From positions 1 to 34,251 of the forward strand of contig CAMCMU010000049.1 in the NCBI GenBank assembly GCA_945876035.1: 34,251 bases of DNA, given 5' to 3'. The translations under genes and the position numbers were made by a program. Below the pieces are notes generated by a model. That model worked only from the letters and a program-made list of their open reading frames with translations, was not told the DNA's origin and searched no databases. Each line of letters starts with the position of its first letter. The stretch's first letter is position 1. Below are positions 23,048 through 32,168 of this stretch, one piece after another. Origin of the DNA: Schlesneria paludicola DSM 18645 (GTDB lineage: Bacteria; Planctomycetota; Planctomycetia; Planctomycetales; Planctomycetaceae).

Positions 23048-24178
23048 TTAATGCGGATCGACAGTCGGGATCCGAGCCGTGTGTTCTGTCGCATGAGCGG
23101 GGTCCATTTGTGGCATCAGAACCGGGCCCGAAGTTGCCATGGGCGAGGAGGGGCCCTCTTGGGTCACGATTGTCGAGTCAGGCACCATCAATTCAGCCGT
23201 CTGATTCGCGTGACTGAAAATCGTCCCCTGCTCCGCCGAGACCGGTGAGTCGTTTGACAAGACCGATCCAGAAAACATGTTACTTGCGGTGAATGACGAG
23301 GCCAGCCCACTCCCGTAATCTGGCAGAGGATAAGCCACGAGTTTCTCATTTGCGGAACGTCGCCGATGACGTCCGTTCCGACGCGATACGTCATTCGTGT
23401 CTTCAAACGACGTGGCATCGATGGTCGGTCTCAACGAAGGCTCGCTGGACGCCATAAACATCGGATTAAGGATCATTGGTTCCTGTGCCATTCTGCTGGA
23501 CTCGGCGGCGTCTCGATTGTGCAATAAAGCGGAACGACGAAGGTCACGACGGTTTGTCAGCGTGGCCAATCGGGACTTGACTTCCGGTTGGTCCCACTGT
23601 GACGTGAGTGACCGCGTATAGAAATTGGAGGCCTGATTGACGTCTCCGGATTCCTGCTGAATCTGACCCAAGTGGGCGAGGACAACCGGATTGTTCGGCT
23701 CTAGCTGAAGCGCTCGACGCAGAGTCTGTTCGGCAGTCACCGGATCACCGATTTCACGATTTAACCAAGCCAGTTCGACGTAGGATTGTGTTGTATACGG
23801 CTGAGTGGCAACCCATTCGGCAAGCAATTCCTGCGCTTCACCCGAACGGTGTTGCATGACTAATGTCTGTGCCAGAGCGTGGTAGGTCGGTTGGTGTGAC
23901 GGATCGATGGAGAGATTGTGCCGAAGAACTTGCTCTGAGCTCGAGAGATCACCCTGCTTTTGCATCGCCATAGCTAAATTGTGACGATAATCAGGCTGAA
24001 AAGGGTTGTCGGCAACGGCGCAGGCAAATTCTTGCTTCGCAGCAGCATAATTGCCCCGCTCATAAAACCCCCGACCGGAATTGTTCATGACCCAACTGTT
24101 GGTGGCATGACAACCCGTCGATAGTGCGATCAGAAAAAGACTGATCAGGACACGGGTAGCTGGACCCAAGGTACGCAT
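23048..24178 (-). CDS. TPR-repeat lipoprotein
   Basis: This 376-residue protein starts with a lipoprotein signal: MRTLGPATR, a hydrophobic stretch VLISLFLIALS, then the lipobox LSTGC. From about residue 30 to 215 there are at least five tetratricopeptide repeats (for example GRGFYERGNYAAAKQEFACA, AEQTLRRALQLEPNNPVVLA and ASNFYTRSLTSQ). The last 150 residues are Ser/Pro/Thr-rich and look unstructured. ATG 24178 is preceded by AAGGAGCGG; the frame is open further upstream to 24304, but that would bury the signal peptide. It is probably an envelope scaffold protein. Nothing links it specifically to the flagellar genes downstream except strand and proximity. Confidence 0.85.
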   Translation of the reverse strand: MRTLGPATRVLISLFLIALSTGCHATNSWVMNNSGRGFYERGNYAAAKQEFACAVADNPFQPDYRHNLAMAMQKQGDLSSSEQVLRHNLSIDPSHQPTYHALAQTLVMQHRSGEAQELLAEWVATQPYTTQSYVELAWLNREIGDPVTAEQTLRRALQLEPNNPVVLAHLGQIQQESGDVNQASNFYTRSLTSQWDQPEVKSRLATLTNRRDLRRSALLHNRDAAESSRMAQEPMILNPMFMASSEPSLRPTIDATSFEDTNDVSRRNGRHRRRSANEKLVAYPLPDYGSGLASSFTASNMFSGSVLSNDSPVSAEQGTIFSHANQTAELMVPDSTIVTQEGPSSPMATSGPVLMPQMDPAHATEHTARIPTVDPH

Positions 24179-24679
24179 GGTTTCACCGCTCCTTAGTCGT
24201 ACAGGAGACAACCGCCCCTGGTGACTCCGTGGGGAACGTTTTGTCGGTTGGACGATCAAATTTTTGTTTTGGAGAATCGGGCGGAACCATAGAGAAGAAA
24301 CCAATGTCTCACAAGACGACTTTCAACGTGACAATTTTTTGAAAGTGGAAAAATTCAGCGAAAATCGAGGTGTCGCGACAGATTTTGAAAAACAGCTCCT
24401 CTTTTCGATCGGAAATCAGCATATTCCGCCGAACAAGCGTGATCAAAGGCTTCGAATCCAAGACCGAGTCGCCTCCAAAGGCCGACGCCTCGCAACGAAC
24501 GAATTATTCGTTCAGCCAGAACCAACAAAACCCGTCCGAACAACGATGCGAAGGCGCAGGGAATTCCATAGACAGTCGCCGACCGGACTCTCCCACACCC
24601 CTCTGCCGAACACTTCCACGAACACAGAGGTTATGCAGCCACGACATTCCGAGAAGAGCTCTCTGATCAGACACGTTGA
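24179..24679. other. spacer, no supported gene
   Basis: A plus-strand frame (24264-24704) is open, but its composition is unlike a folded protein, it lacks a ribosome-binding site, and it overlaps the oppositely oriented small gene at 24680. I see no RNA gene, repeat or clear terminator. Confidence 0.5.
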
Positions 24680-24952
24680 CTATGCACCATCAAGCAGTTC
24701 ATAGAGTCCGTCACCAAGATGCTTGAGCTTTCGTTGCCGAACCAATGCGTCCCAAACCGCCGAGGGAAACTGGTGGGGCGGCATAATCGCCACAATGCCC
24801 GGGCCACCACCATTGGTCATTGGCCCGTAACCCAACTTGGACTGATGGTCGAGTCGAGTCAGTTTGAGTCTCTTTTTGAAGGCTTTCAACGCGTGCTTGA
24901 CTTCATCACTGGACGGCCCAATGTTCGGGGGTGATGTTTCCGCGTCTGTCAT
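24680..24952 (-). CDS. small conserved-looking hypothetical protein
   Basis: This 90-residue protein has a charged helical middle (VKHALKAFKKRLKLTRLDHQ). It is followed by a Gly-rich stretch (MTNGGGPGIVAIMPPHQFP) and the end AVWDALVRQRKLKHLGDGLY then ELL. The second half looks like a small winged or hairpin fold in which a promoter-like PPxxFP segment precedes two helices. I have an impression of similar small proteins in planctomycetes but cannot name a family. The start is supported by GGAG about nine bases before ATG 24952. It stands alone between two empty spacers. It has no signal peptide or membrane segment, so it is probably cytoplasmic. Confidence 0.65.
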   Translation of the reverse strand: MTDAETSPPNIGPSSDEVKHALKAFKKRLKLTRLDHQSKLGYGPMTNGGGPGIVAIMPPHQFPSAVWDALVRQRKLKHLGDGLYELLDGA

Positions 24953-25797
24953 GAGATGTCTCTCCAGAGTAGAAAGTCCGATCCAAATTCCTAGAAATGC
25001 GAGACCTGTGCTGAGGGGTCAAGCACCCTCGGACTTGGCCTGCGAGTGAACCCGCAAGTGACAAGTGATCGATGTCATTCAAAGTCGCGTCCGGCGATCT
25101 TCGACGCGTTAGGCATCCGAGTACTGCGATATCACCCCACCGAGAATCGTCCTGAATCATACGTCAGGCCGCATGAGACGGAATTCAAGAGACACCAAAC
25201 AAGTTGCTAGGGCCAAACGGAACATTTACCAGCGAGATGCAATCTACAACAGACACGGCACTAACGCGAGCGATGATTGAGCCAGCACTGACTAAGCCGA
25301 ATGCGAGCGGACAGTGGACCATGACCGAGGACTGCGTCTCAGGTGATTCCGCGGGTCAAGATATCGCAATCGTTTTCTGTAACTGTGCCCCCAGTGACGC
25401 CGAGTGAGTACGAGCAGGTGAGAAACCAACTCGAGGCGGTTTCCGGTGAAAACGGTCTCGTCGTTCGACGCGATGGAGTTCTGCAATAGGCGGAGCGCGA
25501 AAGACGGTCTGACACCATACGACTCGCTAGCAACGGTTTTGGATGGCGACCGAGCAAGGCAATTCCGCGGAATAACACGAGACATATTTCACAAATATTC
25601 GCTGCCGGCGTTCACACTAATGACCGCGTCGGAGATGCACTTCCGATCATTTTTTCCAATTCTTATTTTCTTCAAACGGCGACAATTGTGCCCTCGAAGT
25701 GGAACTCTCGACACGCTCTCACGTCCGCCTATAAAGACAGGGGCTTGAATGCCTTTATCAGACACCTCGACTCAAGCTACGCAACCGAAAAAACACA
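24953..25797. other. 845-bp spacer, no gene seen
   Basis: All open frames are under 100 codons, overlap each other on opposite strands and look like random sequence. There are no tRNA folds, arrays or obvious element ends. Base composition is lower in GC than in the neighbouring genes near 25580-25700, with T-rich runs downstream of position 25640. Confidence 0.55.
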
Positions 25798-26988
25798 TCA
25801 CTTTGGGTCGGCAGTGACATCTGGTAGACGAACCAACCGCTCATGTAGCAACAACAGAATGCCAAACAGGAATACGGTTCCGATCGGAACCGCTTCCACG
25901 CCTCCCCTTCCTGCCATTATGCCAAGGGTTCCGGGCACGACAGCGGCACCGATCATTGCGGCACCGACTTGGAATCCTATGGCGTGAGCCGATAACCCCG
26001 TCCCCAACCGACGCGGAGTCCGGGACATGAGGCAAGGGAATACCGGAGCCAGACCAAATCCAGCGAGTGACAGTCCCAAGAACGCCGCTTCAACGGGGAG
26101 TCGGAGCGAGAACAGTAACGCGCCGCTCCCTGCAACTAGCAAGCAATACCGCAGCAGACGATCGATCCCGACTCGGTCGGCGATTAATCCGAACACCACT
26201 CGCCCAGTCCCGAGACTTCCCCAATAGACCCCGACGGCAAGACCTGCTGTGCCGGGGCTGACCTCTCGAGACTCCGTCAAAACGGTGAACGCCCACTGAC
26301 TAAATGTCACCTCAAGACCGGTGTATAAGAAAAAAATCGCCATCTGGAGCCAAACGGCCGAGTACCGCAGGGCACTCCCAGCACCAACGGACAACGGAAT
26401 CTTTTTGGCCGTTGACGAAACTTCTCCCCAAGACTGGTGAGTGATTAAGAACACAATTGACATGGCCAGCATCGTCCCTGCGACAATCGAGTAACCAAGG
26501 CTGTAATGCCGACCACTAGCAAGCACGGTCGACATCAAAACCGGACCAATTAAGGCCCCGAAGCAGTAGCATGCGTGCATCCAAATCAAATACCGAGCGG
26601 ACATATGATTCGCTGCGTACCCATTCAGTCCGGAGTCAATCGCACCAGATCCGAGACCATGAACCCACGCACAGACTACAAATGCGCCCCACATCGTGGA
26701 AAACGCGAACCCCGACATGGCGACTGCCACAAGGCCGGTACTCGCGGCTAAGACCAGGCCGATCCCGAGGGTGTGCATCAATCGGCCGGCAAAAACGCTG
26801 CTCAACAGATACCCGATACCGGAGGCCACCAAGACCAGACCGACGGCTCCCTGACGTAATCCGAAGGTCTCCCGAACCGAAGGCCAAGCCACTCCAATGA
26901 CCGCGTCGGGTAACCCGAGGCTGACGAAACCGATAAATGCCAGAGACAGCAGAAAGGAAGTGGGACGAAGGAGAACGGGGCGATTCAT
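25798..26988 (-). CDS. MFS-type transporter
   Basis: This 396-residue integral membrane protein has about 12 hydrophobic segments in two halves, the layout of the major facilitator superfamily. Segment 1 is SFLLSLAFIGFVSLGLPDAV and the loop after segment 2 has the short basic AGRLMHTLG. The second half repeats the pattern with GRVVFGLIADRVGIDRLLR, an MFS motif A-like loop. LGLPDAVIGVAWPSVRE resembles the entry helix of sugar-transporter or fosmidomycin-resistance-like MFS members, but the substrate cannot be told. AGGAA lies eight bases before ATG 26988. Neighbours are empty spacers, so there is no contextual clue. The length (about 400) is normal for the family. Confidence 0.88.
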   Translation of the reverse strand: MNRPVLLRPTSFLLSLAFIGFVSLGLPDAVIGVAWPSVRETFGLRQGAVGLVLVASGIGYLLSSVFAGRLMHTLGIGLVLAASTGLVAVAMSGFAFSTMWGAFVVCAWVHGLGSGAIDSGLNGYAANHMSARYLIWMHACYCFGALIGPVLMSTVLASGRHYSLGYSIVAGTMLAMSIVFLITHQSWGEVSSTAKKIPLSVGAGSALRYSAVWLQMAIFFLYTGLEVTFSQWAFTVLTESREVSPGTAGLAVGVYWGSLGTGRVVFGLIADRVGIDRLLRYCLLVAGSGALLFSLRLPVEAAFLGLSLAGFGLAPVFPCLMSRTPRRLGTGLSAHAIGFQVGAAMIGAAVVPGTLGIMAGRGGVEAVPIGTVFLFGILLLLHERLVRLPDVTADPK

Positions 26989-27895
26989 TGAGGCGATTCC
27001 TGTCGTGCCATCGTTGAAACAGATCTTCGAATAAACCGTCCTGAGCCGCAGGGGATCCCCCGGCCGATTGTCGCCCGTATGTCACTTGTGGCGATCACAC
27101 CTCGTTTCCAACGTGCCGAGGGGCCAACATGGCGGAAGAACTCACAAAAAGGCTGTTTTAAAGCATTTTTTTAATATTGTGGCAGGGTTAGCAAAACACT
27201 GCAAGCCGCATCATGACCCCGATCACGGCGAGATCCTGATTCACCATGCCGAAGAGATTCTGAACGCGTTTAAAATTCCACGGGGGGTTCCAAAAACGAG
27301 GAGAGACATTCTTGGTACCAGCCTGAACCTCAAGTTCGGATTTCGTTCGAACGCAGTTGCGGTCTTCACCGAAGGCTTCGTCCCGATGTCGAGCAGACCG
27401 TTTTCGGTGGATTTTAAGGGCGGCCATTGAGATCACGCCGCCCCACCTTTGCTGAATCACGCAACGAATCGGTGGCCCGATAGAGTACCTCGCCAGAGAT
27501 GCGACGTTGGCCAATAGTGCCGTCGATCCCGGCTGATGCCCGTATCAGACGAAACCAGAAACTCCCACGAAAACATCGGCCGGAAGACAACGACAGAAGC
27601 GGTTCCGACATCGATCTGATGTTCCTCGGACCGTGTCGGTCATCGACGCCGCCGGCCAACCGTTCCTCACAACAGGTTCTCGAGGACCGCTCGCGTGCGA
27701 CGTCCGGTACAGCCTCGTTGATGGAACTCAATCGCCAGATCCAAACATCATCGCGTGTCCCGAGATTGGGAATAATCGATCTGGAGTCGATCGATGAGTT
27801 CGGATACAGTCGCGCCCGATTTCATATCTGACACCGACTTGAAAATTTCGAGGAGATGGTCTTCTGCATTTCGATGCGGCGACTCGTGCTGAGCT
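26989..27895. other. 907-bp spacer, no convincing gene
   Basis: A plus-strand stretch at about 27145-27430 reads somewhat like protein (DHGEILIHHAEEILNAFKIP), but the opposite strand is equally open and no ribosome-binding site or family match is seen. The remainder is random-looking frames. It could hold a decayed gene. Confidence 0.45.
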
Positions 27896-28651
27896 ATGCC
27901 AGAAAATACTCAACAGTTGGACGTCTCGCGGTCATTCTGCGTCATGCTACATGATGTGGCTCCGATCTACGCTTCGCATGTTGCCCGATTCACACAGGCA
28001 ATGGCGCCGTTGGTGGGGAATGCAATGTCAGCCGCTGTCGTGCCCTGTTGGGGTGGTGAGTCTCTCGGGTACAAAGATCGACCATTCTTGGAGCGGGTCC
28101 GCGCCGAATACGCCAACGTTCTGTTGCATGGCCACGAACACTTTCGGCCGGGCCACCGCGGGTTCGTGTCAAAGATCGCGGACGGAAAGGACGAAATGAA
28201 TGGCCTAGATCCTGCGGAGACAGACCGTCGCCTCGCAGCCGGTCAGGAGATTTTCCAACGTTGGCTCGGGCAGCCAGCCTGCGGATTCATCGCCCCGACC
28301 TACCAAATCGGATGCGCAACGCCGGAGCGTCTCGCCAAATTCGGGATCCATTACACGGTGGGATACGGTCAGGTCATCACGTCCACGGATCAGCGACTTC
28401 CGCTGTCAACCTGGGTCTGGGACGTTTCACCAATCCGACTGTTGTGCCGAGCGGGATATCGCTTAGGAGAACTTCAATACCGGTTCCGAAAAAAAGCTCT
28501 CCCATGCGTCGTACTGCATCCCCTCGATCTGGAACGCGGTTTTCTTCCGCAGATTGAACAAACGGTCCAAAGACTGCTGCACGCGGGACGGCAACCCGTG
28601 TTGCTCGAGTCCTTGGGGTATGGGGCTAAGCCTTCGCCTGTTCCGGCATGA
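27896..28651 (+). CDS. DUF2334 polysaccharide-deacetylase-like protein
   Basis: This 251-residue protein matches the DUF2334 branch of the carbohydrate esterase-4-like fold. VMLHDVAP near residue 17 supplies the metal-binding Asp. LLHGHEHFRPG near 77-87 gives the HxxEH-type metal histidines. GFIAPTYQIG and VVLHPLDLERGF provide the later catalytic boxes. Proteins of this type deacetylate or modify glycans or glycolipid head groups. There is no signal peptide, so it is probably cytoplasmic. ATG 27896 has only a weak GAG upstream. Its 3' end overlaps by 26 bp the end of the convergent GT2 glycosyltransferase gene. Pairing of a glycosyltransferase with a deacetylase suggests one glycan or glycolipid pathway, but this is inference. 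Confidence 0.85.
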   Translation: MPENTQQLDVSRSFCVMLHDVAPIYASHVARFTQAMAPLVGNAMSAAVVPCWGGESLGYKDRPFLERVRAEYANVLLHGHEHFRPGHRGFVSKIADGKDEMNGLDPAETDRRLAAGQEIFQRWLGQPACGFIAPTYQIGCATPERLAKFGIHYTVGYGQVITSTDQRLPLSTWVWDVSPIRLLCRAGYRLGELQYRFRKKALPCVVLHPLDLERGFLPQIEQTVQRLLHAGRQPVLLESLGYGAKPSPVPA

Positions 28652-29843
28652 TCATCCGCCCGGCAACGAATGTCGTACCACGCCAGTGTGTGTGGACTAA
28701 CCCGACATGAGACAACAGAGCACGCGTTGCGGCTGCCATCACGAACAACCGCCCCAGAGGGGCTAATAGGACAGCGGCGACCGGGGATCCCATCAGTCGA
28801 AATACGAGCACGTCCAAGACGCACCTGAGACCAAACGCAATTGCAAAGCCCAAACCTGCACCATGAGTCAAGCATTCAACGCTCCCGGTGTGAAGCGTCT
28901 CTGAAAGGCACGATAGCATCACAACAAACGGCAGCACGAACAAGACGAGCATCCTGCCCAGTGTGATCGTCAGTTGCCTTGGCGTCAGAGCGCCATTGAA
29001 AATGCGACTCCAACCATTCCACGATTCGCGTAACGTGCCATATGAACCCGTCCGATAGAAACCCTTGCCCTGCGCCACTCCCAGCCTCAAACCAGACCGC
29101 TTCGCCAAGCGTGCCAGTTCCAAATCTTCGCTGATTTTCGTTCGAACGGAACTCCAACCGCCGATGCACTCGAATGGTCCCCTGCGGACCATGATGAACG
29201 CGCCATTGGCGAAGGCGTCCGGACAGCGTGAGTCGCCCACCTTCTCCGGCCTGACCCATGTCAGGATGGCCTCCGAACAACAGGGGACGGTAACGCACTC
29301 TCGCAGGGAATTCAGCGTGTACTTCGCGGCGATGGACAAGAAATCAATCTCGCAGCGAAGCATCTCCACCACGGTGGTGCGCAAGGCTGAAGGAGCCAGA
29401 AACTCACAATCGGCGTCGGTGAAGCACAGCATGCCGCCCGTGGCACTTTTCAGACCCCGTTCCAAAGCGTATGGCTTACCGAACCATCCTGCCGGCAACG
29501 TCAAAACCTGAACGACTCGCAAGCGGCCGGCAAATTCCATGGCCAGCCTGTCAAGAATCTGCCCCGTGTCATCGGTACTTCGATCATTGATCGCGACGAC
29601 TTCGAGGTCAGGATAGTCCTGACGAAATAGCGATCGAATGCAAGTTTCGATGCAAAACGATTCGTTCCGCGCCGCGACGAGCACACTGAGTTTCGGGAGT
29701 TCTGAGAGTGGCGAAGAATCGACCATCGGCAGCAATAATGATTGTTTTCGGCAAACGTTAATAAAAAAAACGACGATGCCAATCCATGTACAGGCCACCG
29801 CCCATGCGAACACAGTCATCCCGTTCGTATAGAAAACGTCCAT
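28626..29843 (-). CDS. membrane glycosyltransferase family 2 protein
   Basis: This 405-residue protein has an N-terminal membrane helix (MTVFAWAVACTWIGIVVFFI) followed by a GT-A domain. SVLVAARNESFCIETCIRSL and VVAINDRSTDDTG bind the nucleotide sugar, CFTDADCEF carries the DxD metal motif, and KISEDLELARLAKRSG holds the catalytic ED. WNGWSRIFNGAL stands at the acceptor-site tryptophan box. Three to four further membrane segments occupy the C-terminus. LPAGWFGKPYALERGL resembles glycosyltransferases of carotenoid and hopanoid pathways (CrtQ/HpnB-like), which is only a resemblance. ATG 29843 is chosen because AGGAG lies seven bases upstream; an ATG at 29861 has none and the frame is open back to 30026. 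Confidence 0.87.
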   Translation of the reverse strand: MDVFYTNGMTVFAWAVACTWIGIVVFFINVCRKQSLLLPMVDSSPLSELPKLSVLVAARNESFCIETCIRSLFRQDYPDLEVVAINDRSTDDTGQILDRLAMEFAGRLRVVQVLTLPAGWFGKPYALERGLKSATGGMLCFTDADCEFLAPSALRTTVVEMLRCEIDFLSIAAKYTLNSLRECVTVPCCSEAILTWVRPEKVGDSRCPDAFANGAFIMVRRGPFECIGGWSSVRTKISEDLELARLAKRSGLRLGVAQGKGFYRTGSYGTLRESWNGWSRIFNGALTPRQLTITLGRMLVLFVLPFVVMLSCLSETLHTGSVECLTHGAGLGFAIAFGLRCVLDVLVFRLMGSPVAAVLLAPLGRLFVMAAATRALLSHVGLVHTHWRGTTFVAGRMIMPEQAKA

Positions 29844-30478
29844 CCCCACACTCCTATTCATTGAAGCATTCAACGACGAACCGCGATCGGAAACTGTCCA
29901 CGTCCACGACTGAACCGAACGGGTGGTACGAATGATCTGAAACAGCTGCTCGCGGGAATGGCGTGACGCACGAAGACGAGTGATCGCAAGTGCCGGATCG
30001 CCGAGGTCTTCCCTTTCGCGTTGCAATGAATCCAGATAGTCGTCCGTATCAATGCGTGACTGCTTTAACTTAGTTCACGCCTGACGTAAGGCAAATCGGT
30101 GTGGCATCGTGAAGGAAATCCAACACAACCCGTGTGCCTGAGACGGTGGCACCGCTAGCACATTCCTCGAGTGATCGGTGCCGAAAATGTCTTCCCGGAT
30201 GAATTTTATCCAGAGTTTTCTGCAGGGTTTGAGGAATTTCCGGAATGTACGGAACTCAAACACAAAACGAGACCGGTGATCTTCTTGGATCCTCGCAGGC
30301 CTTCACGCCGACACATCCAAATCAATGGTGACTCTTCTCCACGATCGCAAACGCTTCACGCAGAAAGCCGGGGACCGTCGTTGAGACACCCTGTTTTGCA
30401 GTTTGAGCAAAGCGGGACCGATTTAAGCCATGCGATTTGTGCCACAGCTTGAGGCAGGATTTCTCCGCCAAACAAGTC
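29844..30478. other. 635-bp spacer left of the IS630 element
   Basis: No supported gene was found. Next to the insertion site a minus-strand frame at about 30365-30478 reads LFGGEILPQAVAQIAWLKSV and could be the end of a gene interrupted by the IS. The frame does not join cleanly across the insertion, so this is uncertain. Confidence 0.45.
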
Positions 30479-30480
30479 TA

Positions 30481-30493
30481 GTGCTTTGTCACA
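30481..30493 (+). repeat. IS630 terminal inverted repeat (left)
   Basis: GTGCTTTGTCACA reads inward here. The exact inverse copy is at 31691-31703 and the outer flank is TA. The transposase stop codon of the intended full frame (30489-30491) lies inside this repeat. Confidence 0.92.
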
Positions 30494-31186
30494 GCTTAAT
30501 TTTGGGATAGACGGATTTGAGTTTACAGCGGGCATCGTCGATTCTTATCTGCCAGTCGACGCCGCGTTGAGTGGTGTTGACATCGTTTGACCACTCTTCG
30601 ATTTGTTCTCGAAGTGTCTTCAAATCGCCGATCCGGCGACCGCCTGTGCATTGACGTGTCATTGAACTGAGTTCGTTCTCCGCGATATTCAGCCAACTCC
30701 CGTGCTTGGGTGTATGGCAGAATTCAATGCGGCGGACCAGTTGCCGTGCTCGCGCGGGTTTGAATGATTCATAGAACGCGCCTTTGGTGTGTGTGTGTTC
30801 AAGTTGTCACAAACCAGTACCACTTTGTCACATCTTTTGTAGCGACCGTCGAGCAATCGTCCCATTTCAAGTGCCCAATCAATTTTCGTTTTGAACTCGC
30901 GAGCTGTTGCCTCGCGCCATTCCGAAAGTGGTTCCGTGAACATGAAAATATTCGCTGTACCCGCACGCTCGTATTCGTAATCGACACGCCGGGGATGCTT
31001 CATGGTGGCCTCGACTGGCGTTCGGGCCTCCTTGATCAATTGGACGGGTTGCTCGTCCATGCAAACCACCGGGCGGGAGCGATCATACGGTTTTGCATAG
31101 GTTTCGAGCACTTCTTCCATGTTTGCCGCAAACTCGGCATCGGCTTCTGGTGGAATCACCCCGTATTCGATCTTCCTGTTGGTCAT
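30489..31186 (-). pseudogene. IS630 transposase, second frame (DDE part), broken by a CA-repeat frameshift
   Basis: From ATG 31186 the frame encodes the DDE catalytic region: RPVVCMDEQPVQLIKEARTP with the first Asp, then HPRRVDYEYERAGTANIFMF, and VVLVCDNLNTHT with the second Asp. A (GT)6 run at 30787-30798 on the plus strand is one repeat unit too long for the family frame. Translation therefore leaves the frame after NTHT and stops at 30689. Removing two bases restores GAFYESFKPARARQLVRRIE, then CHTPKHGSWLNIAENELSSM with the catalytic Glu, and the family end CKLKSVYPKIKL at 30489. The product as written lacks the third catalytic residue and should be inactive. The start overlaps the stop of the first frame (ATGA). 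Confidence 0.88.
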
Positions 31187-31629
31187 GCCGCTTTTTTTAA
31201 GATCCGCCGCACGGTTTCGTAGCTCACCGTCTCAACAATCTCCAACTCGACGACCTTGCGGGCCAGCAACCGGAGTGTCCAGTTGGTATAGCCTTTCGGC
31301 GGCGACCCAAGTCGAGTGGCGATAATCTTGGCCTCCTGCTCACCGTCGAGTAACTGAGCGGTGGGTGGTTCGGCACGTTTCTTTCGATCTAAAGTCTCTT
31401 GGAAACCCGTCGTGACAAGTCGTTCTCGAAGCAGTTCCACCGTTTGCCTCCGACAGCCAAACGCCTCCGCGATGCGGCTATCGTTCCAAGCGGGACCGCC
31501 CACGTCCGCCTTCAACAACATCTGAGCACGTCTTACCTTCTCACCGCTGCCTTTGAGCTTCTTGACAACTTCCTGCAACGTCTCGCGCTCCCGCGCGGAC
31601 AACCGAACGATAACTTCTTCTGCATGCAA
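31183..31629 (-). CDS. IS630 transposase, first frame (DNA-binding part)
   Basis: This frame encodes the N-terminal DNA-binding half of the transposase. RLSARERETLQEVVKKLKGS is followed by the helix-turn-helix region AWNDSRIAEAFGCRRQTVEL and LGSPPKGYTNWTLRLLA, ending YETVRRILKKAA. Just before the stop lies A AAA AAA G (31192-31198), a canonical -1 slippery heptamer. A -1 shift there would continue KKSGMTNRKIEY into the second frame and give the normal fused IS630 transposase. The frame is open upstream to 31782, but that lies outside the element (right end 31703), so the real start must be internal. TTG 31629, just after AAGGAG, is my choice and is uncertain. Confidence 0.8.
   Translation of the reverse strand: MHAEEVIVRLSARERETLQEVVKKLKGSGEKVRRAQMLLKADVGGPAWNDSRIAEAFGCRRQTVELLRERLVTTGFQETLDRKKRAEPPTAQLLDGEQEAKIIATRLGSPPKGYTNWTLRLLARKVVELEIVETVSYETVRRILKKAA
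31192..31198 (-). promoter_or_regulatory. probable programmed -1 frameshift site of the IS630 transposase
   Basis: On the minus strand the 0 frame reads TTA AAA AAA GCG GCA TGA. The run A AAA AAA G permits tandem slippage by one base, after which the message reads AGC GGC ATG and joins the second transposase frame in its family-typical register. Frameshifting at A6/A7 runs is known in several IS families. Transcript slippage would have the same effect. Confidence 0.6.
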
Positions 31630-31690
31630 CACCTCCTTGTTCCACGCAGCTTCTCCGAAAACGGTCGTTTGACCAATCCCAAGTTTTAGA

Positions 31691-31703
31691 TGTGACAAAG
31701 CAC
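31691..31703 (-). repeat. IS630 terminal inverted repeat (right)
   Basis: TGTGACAAAGCAC is the exact inverse complement of 30481-30493 and is followed by the TA target duplication. Confidence 0.92.
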
Positions 31704-31705
31704 TA

Positions 31706-32168
31706 GTCCCAAAGTATGGCATCGAGTTCGAGGTTGACGCAGATCGCGATGTCCGTTTCGCTCTCTGCATTGGATCACGCATTTTTGAACGGTTTTAAGG
31801 ATCCTGACATATATCTTTTACCCAAGAAATTTGAACAGGCGGCATCGTCCTAATCCCGCAACCACATTTCTTGCATCATTCCAATCTTGTCGGTTTTGAT
31901 TCGGGATGAAAGGAACAATGGCGGGGGCGGGCTTTTCCTAACATGACGGAGAATCTACTCTTAAGAGTCATTCGACAAATTGAGGGCGAGGCATCCAGCG
32001 ATGCGAGGTCTGTGACGACAGTCACGGGTGGCCTGCGGCTCAGCAGCGGGCTTGACTTCGCTCAACATATTAGTAGCGGGCCATGAATGTTTTGTGTTAG
32101 GACTTCACTTATTTGAAAGCTGTGTGCGGACACGCTTTATTTTTTGACGTGGATTGGACTCATCAACG
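31706..32168. other. spacer between the IS630 element and hemL
   Basis: I see no gene here. A short minus-strand frame beside the insertion reads ESETDIAICVNLELDAILWD and may be the other part of whatever the element interrupted. The promoter of hemL should lie within 32060-32168, but no clear -35/-10 pair is visible. Confidence 0.45.

Larger units (their letters stand above)
30481..31703 (-). mobile_element. IS630-family insertion sequence, 1223 bp
   Basis: The ends are inverted repeats: GTGCTTTGTCACA at 30481-30493 and its inverse TGTGACAAAGCAC at 31691-31703, with weaker matching further in. Each end is flanked by TA (30479-30480 and 31704-31705), as expected from the TA target duplication of IS630/Tc1-mariner elements. 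It contains two transposase frames on the minus strand linked by a slippery A7 run. A dinucleotide expansion breaks the second frame, so this copy is probably immobile unless helped in trans. Confidence 0.92.

Noticed and set aside
31630-31782. Extended N-terminus of the first IS630 frame
   Set aside because: Those codons lie partly outside the element's right terminal repeat (31691-31703) and so cannot be part of its gene.
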